From: Sedimenticola sp.
GTDB lineage: Bacteria; Pseudomonadota; Gammaproteobacteria; Chromatiales; Chromatiaceae
NCBI GenBank assembly: GCA_027068675.1
Contig: JAMOMH010000151.1
Location: forward strand, 1-35,224
Length of the DNA: 35,224 nucleotides
Direction of reading: 5' to 3'
Shown here: positions 16,700-25,049 of the stretch, in pieces
Layout: the number at the start of each line of letters is the position of its first letter
How positions within the stretch are numbered: the first letter of the stretch is position 1
Program-made: the position numbers and the translations under genes
The notes under the pieces: model-generated
What the model saw: the letters and a program-made list of their open reading frames with translations, nothing else
Databases searched by the model: none
Told to the model about the DNA's origin: nothing

Positions 16700-16776
16700 C
16701 TATGCGTCTACAGTGCGTTGGCTGCCATTTAGCTCGCTGTTTTTATGGAGTGAGCAGACAACAAAATTTAATGCGT

Positions 16777-16842
16777 AGCACCAACCCATTGAAAAACGGA
16801 ACATCCAATTCAGGAGGTTCCGTTTTTCAATGGGTTGGTGCT
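16777..16842. repeat. 26-bp perfect inverted repeat (long hairpin) between the glutaredoxin gene and lepA
   Basis: The arm at 16777-16802 (AGCACCAACCCATTGAAAAA then CGGAAC) is exactly complementary to 16817-16842. The 14-base centre can extend the stem by three more pairs after one mismatch, leaving a loop of about six bases. Tracts of A and T lie within the stem rather than after it, so it is not a standard intrinsic terminator. Possible roles are transcript end or attenuator, RNase III substrate in the lepA leader, or a small mobile-element remnant. I saw no second copy in the window. Confidence 0.85.
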
Positions 16843-16843
16843 G

Positions 16844-16871
16844 CTGCTATCGAATAGAGGAATGATAGCAG
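16844..16871 (-). other. short hairpin just after the glutaredoxin stop
   Basis: Perfect 8-bp arms CTGCTATC (16844-16851) and GATAGCAG (16864-16871) with a 12-base loop, immediately 3' of the glutaredoxin gene on the minus strand. There is no T run, so termination is uncertain. It lies next to the larger hairpin at 16777-16842. Confidence 0.5.
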
Positions 16872-16872
16872 A

Positions 16873-17112
16873 TCAAAGGCCTTGCAAGTAACTGTGTAGG
16901 CGCTTTTCGTCAAAATGGTAGTGGAAAATCTCTGTCGTGCCATCCATCAAAACAGGAACCAATTCGCCATACTGCTCATCCAAAGCGGGGTCCATATCAA
17001 CATCAACCACAGTGATCTCAAATGGGAGAGTCTTTTGCTGTTTTTCAAGCGCCTCCAGCATCACATCACAAAGCGAACAGTAGACACGGGAGTAGAGTGT
17101 AAACTGCCTCAT
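16873..17112 (-). CDS. glutaredoxin-like protein (DUF836 type)
   Basis: A 79-residue thioredoxin-fold protein with the redox motif CSLC (Cys12, Cys15) after an N-terminal strand FTLYSRVY, and the cis-proline segment GELVPVLMDG near residues 49-58. It belongs to the small glutaredoxin-family/DUF836 proteins, thiol-disulfide carriers of unknown partner. Its ATG overlaps the degP stop by one base (TAATG), so it is coupled to the periplasmic protease. The same degP-glutaredoxin-lepA arrangement occurs in other gammaproteobacteria. Confidence 0.88.
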   Translation of the reverse strand: MRQFTLYSRVYCSLCDVMLEALEKQQKTLPFEITVVDVDMDPALDEQYGELVPVLMDGTTEIFHYHFDEKRLHSYLQGL

Positions 17113-18539
17113 TATTCAGGTACTTTAATCGCTAGAAAGGTTGGCCCACTACGACGTTGGAGTAATACAGCAACAGATTTACCGGCAGGTAGATTTTCAA
17201 CCATGCTAGTAAACTGCTCAACACTGGTAACCTGCTGGCTATCAACCATCAAAATAATATCACCCACTTCAATACCCGCCTTTGCCGCAGCACCCTCTTT
17301 GAGAGCCTCAACTAACACGCCATACCCGCTCTCTATCTGGACCTGTTCACGCTGCTGATCAGTCAATGCAGTTACGACAATCCCTAAACGCCCACTTTTT
17401 GGCTCTTTTTTACCGCCTTGCGCCAACACTTGGTCATCCTCTTGTGGTAACTCTCCAACCGTCACTTGCATCTTCATCTCAACGCCATTGCGCAAAATGA
17501 CCATCTCCGCAGGCCGATCAATCTGAGCAATACCGACCAATGGAGGAAGTGCCGAGGAGTCGGGGATATTTTTCCCATCAAAGCTCAATACCACATCGCC
17601 CGGCAACAATTTAGCTGCAGCAGCAGGACTCTCTGGCAGTACACGTGCCACCAAGGCACCGCGTGGATGTGACATGCCAAAGCTATCGGCCAGCTCACGT
17701 GTAACATCTTGAATCAACACGCCTAACCAACCTCGGGTTACACGGCCTTTGCTTCTCAACTGATCCACTACATCTTTGGCCACATTGATTGGAATGGCAA
17801 AAGAGAGTCCCATAAAGCCACCAGTGCGGCTGTAGATTTGTGAGTTAATGCCCACCACTTTTCCCGCTAAATTAAACAGCGGACCGCCAGAGTTGCCGGG
17901 GTTGATTGCCACATCAGTCTGAATAAAGGGCACATAGTTTTCACGTGGCAGTGCACGCCGTTTGGCACTAACGATCCCGGCTGTAGCACTTTGTTCAAAG
18001 CCAAATGGTGAGCCAATAGCCAGCACCCACTCACCCACCTTGAGTGCATCGGCATCACCAAATTCAACCACTGGTAGCTGCTCTGCATCTATCTTGATCA
18101 GTGCCACATCTGAACGTTTATCACTACCAATCACGGTTGCAAGATATTCACGTCGATCACTGGTACGGACGATAATCTCATCAGCCTCAGCAACGACATG
18201 ATGATTCGTCATGATGTAACCATCACTTGAGACAATAAAACCTGAACCGAGTGAAGTACTCTCAAACTCTTGATCAGGCATTGAGCCAGGCGCACCAAAG
18301 AAGTGACGGAATAGCTCACCAAAGGGGCTATTTTCTGGAATTTCTGGCAGATTAAACTGCTTCAGTTGACGATTAACAACATGCTGTTTAGTACTGATAT
18401 TGACGACAGCTTTACCCTGCTCTTCAACTAATACCGTAAAATCGGGTAGCGAATTAGCCGAGACTGACGGTATCGCCAGAGCAAAAAGAGCAAACAACAG
18501 AAGAGAGAAACTACCAACGGTGAGTTGTGTCAACTTCAT
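17112..18539 (-). CDS. degP: periplasmic serine protease DegP/MucD (HtrA family)
   Basis: Periplasmic protease and chaperone that degrades misfolded envelope proteins; in Pseudomonas MucD occupies the same position and dampens the sigma-E response. The 475 residues comprise a signal peptide ending near Ala28 (SVSA-NS), a trypsin-like domain with His114 (TNHHVV), Asp144 (RSDVALIKI) and Ser217 (NPGNSGGPL), and two PDZ domains (about 260-350 and 385-475). All catalytic residues are intact. It follows rseC after 89 bases and is coupled to the glutaredoxin gene. Control by sigma-E through the rpoE transcript is expected from context. Confidence 0.96.
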   Translation of the reverse strand: MKLTQLTVGSFSLLLFALFALAIPSVSANSLPDFTVLVEEQGKAVVNISTKQHVVNRQLKQFNLPEIPENSPFGELFRHFFGAPGSMPDQEFESTSLGSGFIVSSDGYIMTNHHVVAEADEIIVRTSDRREYLATVIGSDKRSDVALIKIDAEQLPVVEFGDADALKVGEWVLAIGSPFGFEQSATAGIVSAKRRALPRENYVPFIQTDVAINPGNSGGPLFNLAGKVVGINSQIYSRTGGFMGLSFAIPINVAKDVVDQLRSKGRVTRGWLGVLIQDVTRELADSFGMSHPRGALVARVLPESPAAAAKLLPGDVVLSFDGKNIPDSSALPPLVGIAQIDRPAEMVILRNGVEMKMQVTVGELPQEDDQVLAQGGKKEPKSGRLGIVVTALTDQQREQVQIESGYGVLVEALKEGAAAKAGIEVGDIILMVDSQQVTSVEQFTSMVENLPAGKSVAVLLQRRSGPTFLAIKVPE

Positions 18540-18588
18540 AAAAAAACACTCCGGAAAACAGGGTAGACTAGCGAGGAAACACTTTTAT

Positions 18589-18605
18589 TAGAACTGGCTA
18601 GAACT
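18589..18605. repeat. AGTTCTA direct repeats in the rseC-degP gap
   Basis: On the minus strand AGTTCTA occurs twice, separated by GCC (TAGAACT-GGC-TAGAACT on the plus strand), about 50 bases upstream of the degP ATG. The ten-base spacing puts the copies on one face of the helix, so this could be a protein-binding site, but chance is possible. Confidence 0.3.
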
Positions 18606-18628
18606 CAGCCAATATAGGCATATAAAAC

Positions 18629-19111
18629 TTAAGAGAGTTCAGAATGGACTGGATTAAAATCAACCACTTGTGAACTCACATCGTGACGCAATAGCACCGC
18701 TTGATAGCGTGAATCAAGCTCCAATTTTATCGACAACCATTTTACAAAAGCCAAACCAGAAAGAAGGCCAACAAGAGAAAACGAGATGGTTGCAACTTCA
18801 CCAACACCATCGTCGATAAAACGCCCCAAAAGCGCAAAGAGGAAACAGCTAAAGAGCGGTGTTAAGTAGAAGAGAAATGAGGTCTGTAGCAGCGCTCGCT
18901 CATGTAGACCAAGAATAATAGTATCTCCCACCTGCGCATGGATGGTGTTACGTAAACGCATACGATTCGCGCGATTGCCAACTACTTTAGAGAGCACTGC
19001 GGTGCCACAGCTTGTTTTAGCTTCGCAGCTACCACAGGTCGATTTGCGGATCGTCTCAACCACCGCATACTGACCATCAAGCTCAACAACAGTTGCACTC
19101 TCTTCAATCAC
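18629..19111 (-). CDS. rseC: RseC/MucC-family sigma-E regulatory membrane protein
   Basis: A 160-residue RseC/MucC-family protein. The N-terminal domain has the cysteine cluster STCGSCEAKTSCG (Cys26, Cys29, Cys35) typical of the family, followed by two membrane segments (about 77-95 and 106-126). RseC acts as a mild modulator of sigma-E activity and in E. coli is tied to the Rsx system that re-reduces SoxR. It starts with GTG at 19111; MIEESATVVE fits the family start and no ATG is nearby. It lies between rseA and degP with a 72-base gap to rseA and no room for rseB. Confidence 0.92.
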   Translation of the reverse strand: MIEESATVVELDGQYAVVETIRKSTCGSCEAKTSCGTAVLSKVVGNRANRMRLRNTIHAQVGDTIILGLHERALLQTSFLFYLTPLFSCFLFALLGRFIDDGVGEVATISFSLVGLLSGLAFVKWLSIKLELDSRYQAVLLRHDVSSQVVDFNPVHSELS

Positions 19112-19183
19112 TTTTTATATCCACCAATCAGAAACATCACCATTTACAACCAAAACGCCACTAACGGTCGCCTCATAGCGATA

Positions 19184-19810
19184 TTATTGAGTTTTTCGTG
19201 TCTCAGTACCATAGCTGACAACTGAGGTATAAGGCAACATGCCCTGCATACTCGACATTGGAGCAAACTCTTTTTGATTCACAAAAAAGCTATTCATCGT
19301 GCCATCAAGACCTGGTTTACCTAAGTTCCAATGAGTGACGGGCTGATTAACCACATAACTCTGTTCGGAATAGTAGGGTTCAGCAGGTCTGTTCAAAATA
19401 GATGTTGCTGTAGGGGCTGTGTGTTTTGCAATCTGAGCAGAACCACTCTGTTCAGGTGCAATAAAATTGGGGGCAACCATAACGGCCATCATCGTGACCG
19501 ATGCGGCAATAGCGGCGCCTGTTGCATATTGCATCCACTGTGAACGCCATGTCGGCTTATTAGTTCGACTCGCTGCTGGTGAAAAAACTGTCGGTTCATC
19601 GGCAATCTGTTCACGCACGCGATCAGCAATTGAGATCGCACCTAGAGTGGCTGATTCACCGCGAATAGCATCGCCAATTAGGTGGTAACGGTTCCAGCAT
19701 TGTCGTAGTGCCTCATCATTTGTAAGTGATGAGAGTGTTGTAGATAGTTCATCTACAAGCATTTCGCCATCAACCATTGCAGAGAGTTTTTCGCTTCTAT
19801 TGTTAGTCAT
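19184..19810 (-). CDS. rseA: anti-sigma-E factor RseA/MucA
   Basis: Single-pass membrane anti-sigma factor that holds RpoE at the inner membrane until cleaved under envelope stress. The 208 residues show the N-terminal sigma-binding domain (EKLSAMVDGEM, then LRQCWNRYHLIGDAIRGE near 35-52), one membrane segment at about 94-116, and a periplasmic domain of about 90 residues. It starts 13 bases after rpoE with AGGTG before its ATG. The periplasmic part is low in recognisable motifs. The usual periplasmic partner gene rseB is not next to it. Confidence 0.92.
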   Translation of the reverse strand: MTNNRSEKLSAMVDGEMLVDELSTTLSSLTNDEALRQCWNRYHLIGDAIRGESATLGAISIADRVREQIADEPTVFSPAASRTNKPTWRSQWMQYATGAAIAASVTMMAVMVAPNFIAPEQSGSAQIAKHTAPTATSILNRPAEPYYSEQSYVVNQPVTHWNLGKPGLDGTMNSFFVNQKEFAPMSSMQGMLPYTSVVSYGTETRKTQ

Positions 19811-19823
19811 CAGTACACCTGAT

Positions 19824-20405
19824 TCAGTCTTGATCCAGTAACGGCCTTAGCCGGTTGTCTATCGCTTCACGTGCCCGAAAAATACGTGACCTTACGGTAC
19901 CTACTGGGCATGACATCGCACTGGCGATCTCCTCATAGCTCAAACCTTCAAGCTCACGTAGTGTGATTGCTGTCCGCAGATCTTCAGGCAGTTCATCAAT
20001 CGCTTGATGCACGGTATTCGCAATCTCAGCCTCCAGCAGTCTGTTTTCAGGTGTTGCGTACTCTTTGAGTCGTACACCCACATCAAGCTGTTCGGCCATT
20101 TCGGCATCGACATCACCTGCTGGTGGTCGACGCCCCTGTGCAACGAGGTAATTTTTTGCCGTGTTGATTGCAATTCTATACAACCAAGTATAGAAGGCAC
20201 TCTCACCTCGAAAATTGGGTAGCGCTCGATAGGCTTTGATAAAAGCCTCCTGAGTCACATCCAGAGTTTCGGAGTGATCGCGGATGTAGCGTGAGACCAG
20301 ATTGGCAATTTTCTGTTGGTATTTGAGTACCAACAGGTCAAATGCTTTTTTGTCACCCGCCTGCACTCTGGCGACTAACTCCTGATCGATTTGTTTCTCG
20401 CCCAT
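19824..20405 (-). CDS. rpoE: RNA polymerase sigma-E factor (RpoE/AlgU)
   Basis: ECF sigma factor of the envelope-stress response. It has 193 residues: region 2 with FDLLVLKYQQKIANLVSRYI and DVTQEAFIKAYRALPNFRGE, and region 4 with LPEDLRTAITLRELEGLSYE and GTVRSRIFRAREAI. It is clearly of the RpoE/AlgU type and heads the rpoE-rseA-rseC-degP unit. AGGGGAA precedes the ATG at 20405. A sigma-E-like promoter lies about 50-80 bases upstream, which would give positive autoregulation. nadB is divergent, as it is next to rpoE in many gammaproteobacteria. Confidence 0.97.
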   Translation of the reverse strand: MGEKQIDQELVARVQAGDKKAFDLLVLKYQQKIANLVSRYIRDHSETLDVTQEAFIKAYRALPNFRGESAFYTWLYRIAINTAKNYLVAQGRRPPAGDVDAEMAEQLDVGVRLKEYATPENRLLEAEIANTVHQAIDELPEDLRTAITLRELEGLSYEEIASAMSCPVGTVRSRIFRAREAIDNRLRPLLDQD

Positions 20406-20456
20406 CCGGGCATTCCCCTCGTTTTACAGCTGCACGCATCGCTGCGTTCTAACTGA

Positions 20457-20483
20457 ATTGACAACCGTTAATTGGATAAGTTC
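20457..20483 (-). promoter_or_regulatory. candidate autoregulatory sigma-E promoter of rpoE
   Basis: On the minus strand GAACTT (20483-20478), a 16-base spacer and TCAAT (20461-20457). Sigma-E promoters follow GAACTT-N16/17-TCnnA, and rpoE/algU genes are usually autoregulated. The -35 is a full match; the -10 is partial. It would start transcription about 45 bases before the rpoE ATG. Confidence 0.55.
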
Positions 20484-20660
20484 TAAAATAACCCTAAAAA
20501 ACAACAGCTATTATAATTAGGACATTTTTGATGTGTGCTTCTGTTAACCAAGAGGTCTCTTGAATAACAGAACTTTTCTACATTATACGATTTCAGTGTA
20601 GGATTAAGAACCTTTGAATAAATTTGCCTATTATCTCTGTAAACATAATCACCAGCAAAT

Positions 20661-22277
20661 ATGAGTTGTAACCATACACACGACGTTCTTATCATAGGCA
20701 GCGGAGCCGCAGGGCTCAGTCTCGCACTACGCCTAAGCACTCATCTCAACATCGCAATTATAGCCAAGCGTTCAATTGATGAGGGTAGCACCTACTACGC
20801 GCAGGGCGGTATCTCAGCGGTATTGGATGCTCATGACTCTGTCGCCTCACATATCGATGACACACTCATTGCAGGTGCAGGGCTTTGTAACGAAGAGACC
20901 GTTCGCATGGTTGTGGAGCATGGCCCCGAAAATATCACCCAACTGCTCAATCTTGGCGTCAAGTTCACACGTAGTAAAGAGAGTGATGACCCAAATCAGC
21001 TACACCTCACCCGCGAAGGGGGGCACTCACATCGACGTATTATTCATGCTGCCGATGCCACCGGCCGAGCCGTTCAAGTGTCATTGCAGGATCAGGTTAA
21101 GAGACGCTCAAACATTACACTTTACGAAAACCACAACGCCATTGATCTCATCTTAGATAAGCAGAAAAAACAGAGCAAAAAGCGTTGTGTCGGTGCCTAT
21201 ATTCTTAACACTGAGAGAGATTGCGTTGAGACATTTAGCGCCCGCACCGTCACCTTGGCAACCGGCGGGGCCAGCAAAGTTTATCTCTATACAAGTAACC
21301 CCGATGTCTCTACCGGTGATGGTATCGCAATGGCTTGGCGTGCAGGCTGTCGAATAGCCAACATGGAGTTCATTCAGTTCCACCCTACCTGCCTCTACCA
21401 CCCCGATGCCAGAAACTTTCTGATTACCGAAGCGGTACGTGGTGAAGGGGGCAAGTTGCTACTGCCAGATGGCACGCGATTTATGGATAAGTTTGATGAG
21501 CGAGCTGAACTAGCACCCCGCGATATTGTTGCTCGCGCCATCGACCATGAGATGAAACGAATGGGTGCCGACTGTCTATTTCTCGATATCAGCCACAAGC
21601 CAAAAGCCTTCATTATCGAGCACTTCCCAACCATCTATGAGCGCTGTCTCGATTTTGGCATCGACATCACCAAAGAGCCAATCCCAGTGGTACCGGCTGC
21701 CCACTACACCTGCGGTGGCATTACAACAAACCAACACGCTAAAACTGACATAGCCAACCTCTACGCCATTGGAGAGTCAGCCTACACTGGCTTACATGGT
21801 GCCAACCGTATGGCTAGTAACTCCATCTTAGAGTGCCTGGTTTACGCACAAATGGCCGCTGAAGATATCGAAGCAAATATCGACACTATTGAGATCAGTG
21901 ATAAGCTTTCACCCTGGGATGAGAGTCGAGTTACCAACTCAGATGAGCGGGTTATTGTCTCTCACAATTGGAATGAACTACGCCACTTCATGTGGGACTA
22001 TGTCGGCATTGTACGCAGCAACAAACGGCTACAACGTGCCAAGCGGCGCGTCAATCTACTGCGACATGAGATTGGTGAGTACTACGGCAATTTCCGTGTC
22101 TACAATGACCTGTTGGAGCTACGCAACTTGGTTGATGTTGCAGATCTAATCATCCAATCCGCCCAGCGACGCCGAGAGAGCCGAGGCCTGCACTACAACC
22201 TGGATTTCCCCAAAAAAGATGATCTGCACCAACGCAAACCGACCATTCTTATCCCCGACAATTACTTTCCCAGTTAA
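20661..22277 (+). CDS. nadB: L-aspartate oxidase
   Basis: FAD enzyme that oxidises L-aspartate to iminoaspartate, the first step of de novo NAD synthesis. It has 538 residues (E. coli 540). The N-terminal FAD-binding motif is [15 protein letters not shown]; further family marks are [30 protein letters not shown] and [14 protein letters not shown]. The C-terminal helical domain ends in YNLDFPKKD. It is a single gene, divergent from rpoE and converging on the UreH-like gene. NadA and NadC are not in the window. No strong Shine-Dalgarno precedes the ATG. Confidence 0.97.
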   Translation: MSCNHTHDVLIIGSGAAGLSLALRLSTHLNIAIIAKRSIDEGSTYYAQGGISAVLDAHDSVASHIDDTLIAGAGLCNEETVRMVVEHGPENITQLLNLGVKFTRSKESDDPNQLHLTREGGHSHRRIIHAADATGRAVQVSLQDQVKRRSNITLYENHNAIDLILDKQKKQSKKRCVGAYILNTERDCVETFSARTVTLATGGASKVYLYTSNPDVSTGDGIAMAWRAGCRIANMEFIQFHPTCLYHPDARNFLITEAVRGEGGKLLLPDGTRFMDKFDERAELAPRDIVARAIDHEMKRMGADCLFLDISHKPKAFIIEHFPTIYERCLDFGIDITKEPIPVVPAAHYTCGGITTNQHAKTDIANLYAIGESAYTGLHGANRMASNSILECLVYAQMAAEDIEANIDTIEISDKLSPWDESRVTNSDERVIVSHNWNELRHFMWDYVGIVRSNKRLQRAKRRVNLLRHEIGEYYGNFRVYNDLLELRNLVDVADLIIQSAQRRRESRGLHYNLDFPKKDDLHQRKPTILIPDNYFPS

Positions 22278-22319
22278 CATCGCCTATCCATTTAAGACGG
22301 GCAGCTCACTACCCACAAG

Positions 22320-23003
22320 TTAATTGCCCAGCAGCTGCCACAGTGCATAACAGCCAAAAAGAGTTACCATCGCCCCGGCCAATCGACGAATACGGATATC
22401 TCGGCTCCAACGAGATAAGGCAGTTGCCGCCACGCCCATTGCAATCAAGTTTGGCAGTGTGCCCAAACCAAAAGCGAGCATTAAAGCTGCTCCCTCTAAT
22501 ACACCACCCGATGAGATACTCCAGATCAGCACACTGTAAACCAATCCACAAGGAACCCAGCCCCATGCTAAACCCAACACCAACGCCTGCCCAGGGTGGC
22601 TGATCGGCAGTAGCCGTTTAGCCAACGGTTCAATAGCACGCCAGACCGGCCCACCTATCTTTTCGATACGGATGAACCCACTCCACCAGCCACCAAGATA
22701 GAGACCAAGCAGAATCATAAAAACACCTGCAAAGCCGTAGAGTATCTGCTGAAACTGGTAGATGGGTATCAACTGACCCAGCATCATACCCAGCCCACCC
22801 ATGATGGCTCCAGCAATAGCGTAACTGGTCAGACGTCCTACGTTATAGGCCATCTGAAAAGGGAGAATAGTTGAAAAAGAGCTTCGTTTATTTTCCGGCA
22901 AGCCAAAGGTGAGCACACCTACAATACCGCCACACATGCCAACACAGTGCACACCACCCAGCAGCCCGACAATAAACGCCCCAAGATAACCCACCTCAAT
23001 CAT
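22320..23003 (-). CDS. UreH-like / TauE-SafE-related membrane transport protein
   Basis: A 227-residue polytopic membrane protein of about six segments with two conserved cysteine motifs: HCVGMCGG at 19-26 in the first segment and WGWVPCG at 147-153 in a later one. These identify the UreH_2 (PF13386) branch of the TauE/SafE-like transporters. Relatives occur near copper-handling and cytochrome oxidase genes, so a role in metal or thiol movement is possible, but there is no supporting neighbour here. Its ATG overlaps the stop of the AmpG-like gene by four bases (ATGA), so the two are translated together. Family is likely; substrate is unknown. Confidence 0.8.
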   Translation of the reverse strand: MIEVGYLGAFIVGLLGGVHCVGMCGGIVGVLTFGLPENKRSSFSTILPFQMAYNVGRLTSYAIAGAIMGGLGMMLGQLIPIYQFQQILYGFAGVFMILLGLYLGGWWSGFIRIEKIGGPVWRAIEPLAKRLLPISHPGQALVLGLAWGWVPCGLVYSVLIWSISSGGVLEGAALMLAFGLGTLPNLIAMGVAATALSRWSRDIRIRRLAGAMVTLFGCYALWQLLGN

Positions 23004-24250
23004 TTTTTACCTCTCTCCTGCTGCATCAAACCACGATCACGCAGCCACCAGAGTAGCGCCAACCCTGGTAGAGCAATCAAGGCACAAAAACTGAAGAAAC
23101 TGACCCACCCCATCGCCTCTGCCATATAACCTGTAGGGGCGGCAACCAACACACGCGGGATGCCCATAAAACTGCTTAATAGGGCATATTGAGTAGCGGT
23201 AAAGCGTCGATTCGTTAGGCTGGCCATGAAGGCTACAAAAGCGGCAGTACCCATTCCGGCAGTCAGATTTTCAAAGGCGATCACCCCAGTCAGACCCGCT
23301 AAGCTATAACCCATCATCGCAAGTAGTGCAAAACCGGCCGTAGATAACCCCTGAAAAATACCAAAGACCCAGAGCGCTCGATAGATACCGATGCGGAGAA
23401 TTAACAGACCACCCAGCAGACCACCCAGGATAGTCGCCCAGAAACCAAACAGCTTTACTACCGAGCCAATCTCACTGGTTGAGAAGCCAATATCGAGGTA
23501 GAAGGGGATGCTCATGTGGCTGGCCATGGTGTCACCCACTTTATAGAGCAGAATAAAAAAGAGAATGAGCAGTGCATCTTTCCGGCTGAAATACTCTATG
23601 AAGGGGTCAATAACCGCTTCACGCAACCGCTTTGGTTGGCCCTCTGGAATCTCTGGCTCTGGTGCAAAGAGGGTGGTGGCAACGCCGATCAACATAAAAG
23701 CGGCCATCAGCAAATAGACTTGGGTAAAGCTGATGAAATCAGCCAAAATCAGCCCACCACCAGAGGCGAGCAGCATGCCGATTCTATAGCCATTAACATA
23801 GAGTGATGAACCAAAACCCAACTCCTCATCACTCAACGCCTCACGCCGATAGGCATCAATAACAATATCCTGACTGGCAGAAAAGAAGGTGAGCAGCAGT
23901 GCAGCAAAAGCAACACTAAGTGGGCTATCGGCAGGTGAGGTGAAGGCGAGTAGCACGATGGAGAGCATCAGGCCAAGCTGTGCCAACAACAGCCAACCAC
24001 GTCGTCGCCCCAATAGGCTGGGTGTATAGCGGTCTAGCAATGGTGCCCAGAGAAATTTAAGAGTGTAGGGCACACCAACCAGTGCAAAGAGGCCGATAGT
24101 TTTCAGATCAACCCCCTCTAGCTTCATCCACGCCTGTAGCACTGACATAGTCAACAGCAGAGGTAGACCACTGGAAAAACCCATCATCAAGGTGATCAGC
24201 ATTCGCCCACTGAAGATAGTTTTTATAAGTGAGGAGGAGGGAGTGGGCAT
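23000..24250 (-). CDS. ampG: AmpG-like muropeptide permease (MFS)
   Basis: Inner-membrane major-facilitator permease. AmpG imports GlcNAc-anhydromuramyl peptides for cell-wall recycling and so affects beta-lactamase induction. From the ATG at 24250 it has 416 residues and about 12 hydrophobic segments; typical AmpG stretches are [32 protein letters not shown] and [16 protein letters not shown] near the N-terminus, and [12 protein letters not shown]. An in-frame start at 24304 would add 18 residues without family similarity, so I reject it. It is divergent from pyrE and overlaps the downstream UreH-like gene by four bases. Confidence 0.88.
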   Translation of the reverse strand: MPTPSSSLIKTIFSGRMLITLMMGFSSGLPLLLTMSVLQAWMKLEGVDLKTIGLFALVGVPYTLKFLWAPLLDRYTPSLLGRRRGWLLLAQLGLMLSIVLLAFTSPADSPLSVAFAALLLTFFSASQDIVIDAYRREALSDEELGFGSSLYVNGYRIGMLLASGGGLILADFISFTQVYLLMAAFMLIGVATTLFAPEPEIPEGQPKRLREAVIDPFIEYFSRKDALLILFFILLYKVGDTMASHMSIPFYLDIGFSTSEIGSVVKLFGFWATILGGLLGGLLILRIGIYRALWVFGIFQGLSTAGFALLAMMGYSLAGLTGVIAFENLTAGMGTAAFVAFMASLTNRRFTATQYALLSSFMGIPRVLVAAPTGYMAEAMGWVSFFSFCALIALPGLALLWWLRDRGLMQQERGKK

Positions 24251-24369
24251 TAATAATCCAGAATGATTTTTGTGGATCAAAGTATAACGAAACCAGAGTG
24301 CCAATGTTTAGTGCTGCCCCCGCTTCCGGTTACAATAAGGTCAACTATTTTCGACAGCAGGAAAACCCC

Positions 24370-25011
24370 ATGCACAAGTATCAACACGATTTTCTAGATT
24401 TCGCTCTCAGCGTCGATGTACTGCGTTTTGGCGAGTTCACGCTAAAATCAGGCCGTATCAGCCCTTACTTCTTCAATGCTGGGTTATTTAACACAGGGGC
24501 CAGTTTGGCTCGTCTTGGTCAAAATTTTGCTCAAGCCATTGTCGATTCTGGCATTGAGTTTGATCTGCTCTACGGCCCTGCTTATAAAGGTATTCCACTG
24601 GCAGCTGTCACCTGTGCAGCATTGGCTGAGCACCACAACATTGATATCCCTTACTCCTTTAACCGCAAAGAGGCAAAGGATCATGGTGAGGGGGGCAACA
24701 TCGTGGGTAGCCCACTAAAAGGCAAGGTGTTGATTATTGATGATGTGATCTCTGCGGGCACATCGGTACGTGAGTCTGTCGAAATCATCCATCAGCATGG
24801 TGCAACACCAGCGGGTGTGATCATTGCGCTGGATCGCCAAGAGCGTGGCACAGGTAAAACCTCCGCCATCCAGGAGGTGGAGGAGAGTTTTGGCATACCT
24901 GTTGCCGCTATCGTGCGTTTGGAGCATCTCATTGAGTTTCTGCAAGAGAAGGGGGAGACCACATCTCTCACCGCTATTGAGGCCTATCGAGAGCAGTACG
25001 GGGTAAGCTAA
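24370..25011 (+). CDS. pyrE: orotate phosphoribosyltransferase
   Basis: Transfers the ribose phosphate of PRPP to orotate, making OMP in pyrimidine synthesis. From the ATG at 24370 it has 213 residues, the same as E. coli PyrE; AGGAAA lies just upstream. The PRPP-binding motif [13 protein letters not shown] is at 120-132, and [18 protein letters not shown] and [11 protein letters not shown] are typical. The frame is open further upstream to 24229 but that part has no family similarity. It is a single gene, divergent from ampG, with an intrinsic terminator right after the stop. Confidence 0.97.
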   Translation: MHKYQHDFLDFALSVDVLRFGEFTLKSGRISPYFFNAGLFNTGASLARLGQNFAQAIVDSGIEFDLLYGPAYKGIPLAAVTCAALAEHHNIDIPYSFNRKEAKDHGEGGNIVGSPLKGKVLIIDDVISAGTSVRESVEIIHQHGATPAGVIIALDRQERGTGKTSAIQEVEESFGIPVAAIVRLEHLIEFLQEKGETTSLTAIEAYREQYGVS

Positions 25012-25018
25012 ATAATCT

Positions 25019-25049
25019 GGGCAGGAGTTGCACCCTGCCCTATTTTTTT
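25019..25049 (+). terminator. intrinsic terminator of pyrE
   Basis: Stem GGGCAGG (25019-25025) / CCTGCCC (25034-25040), 8-base loop, then TATTTTTTT. It starts 7 bases after the pyrE stop and overlaps the last codons of the convergent DUF547 gene. Confidence 0.88.

Noticed and set aside
20560-20589. TTGAAT-N17/18-TTATAC/TATACG as a nadB promoter
   Set aside because: The match is weak in an A/T-rich region where such hits are expected by chance.
24251-24304. N-terminal extension of the AmpG-like protein
   Set aside because: The extra 18 residues do not resemble the family and extend towards the divergent pyrE; the ATG at 24250 is preferred.
24229-24369. N-terminal extension of pyrE
   Set aside because: The added 47 residues lack PyrE similarity and overlap the ampG start; the ATG at 24370 gives the standard 213-residue enzyme with a good ribosome site.
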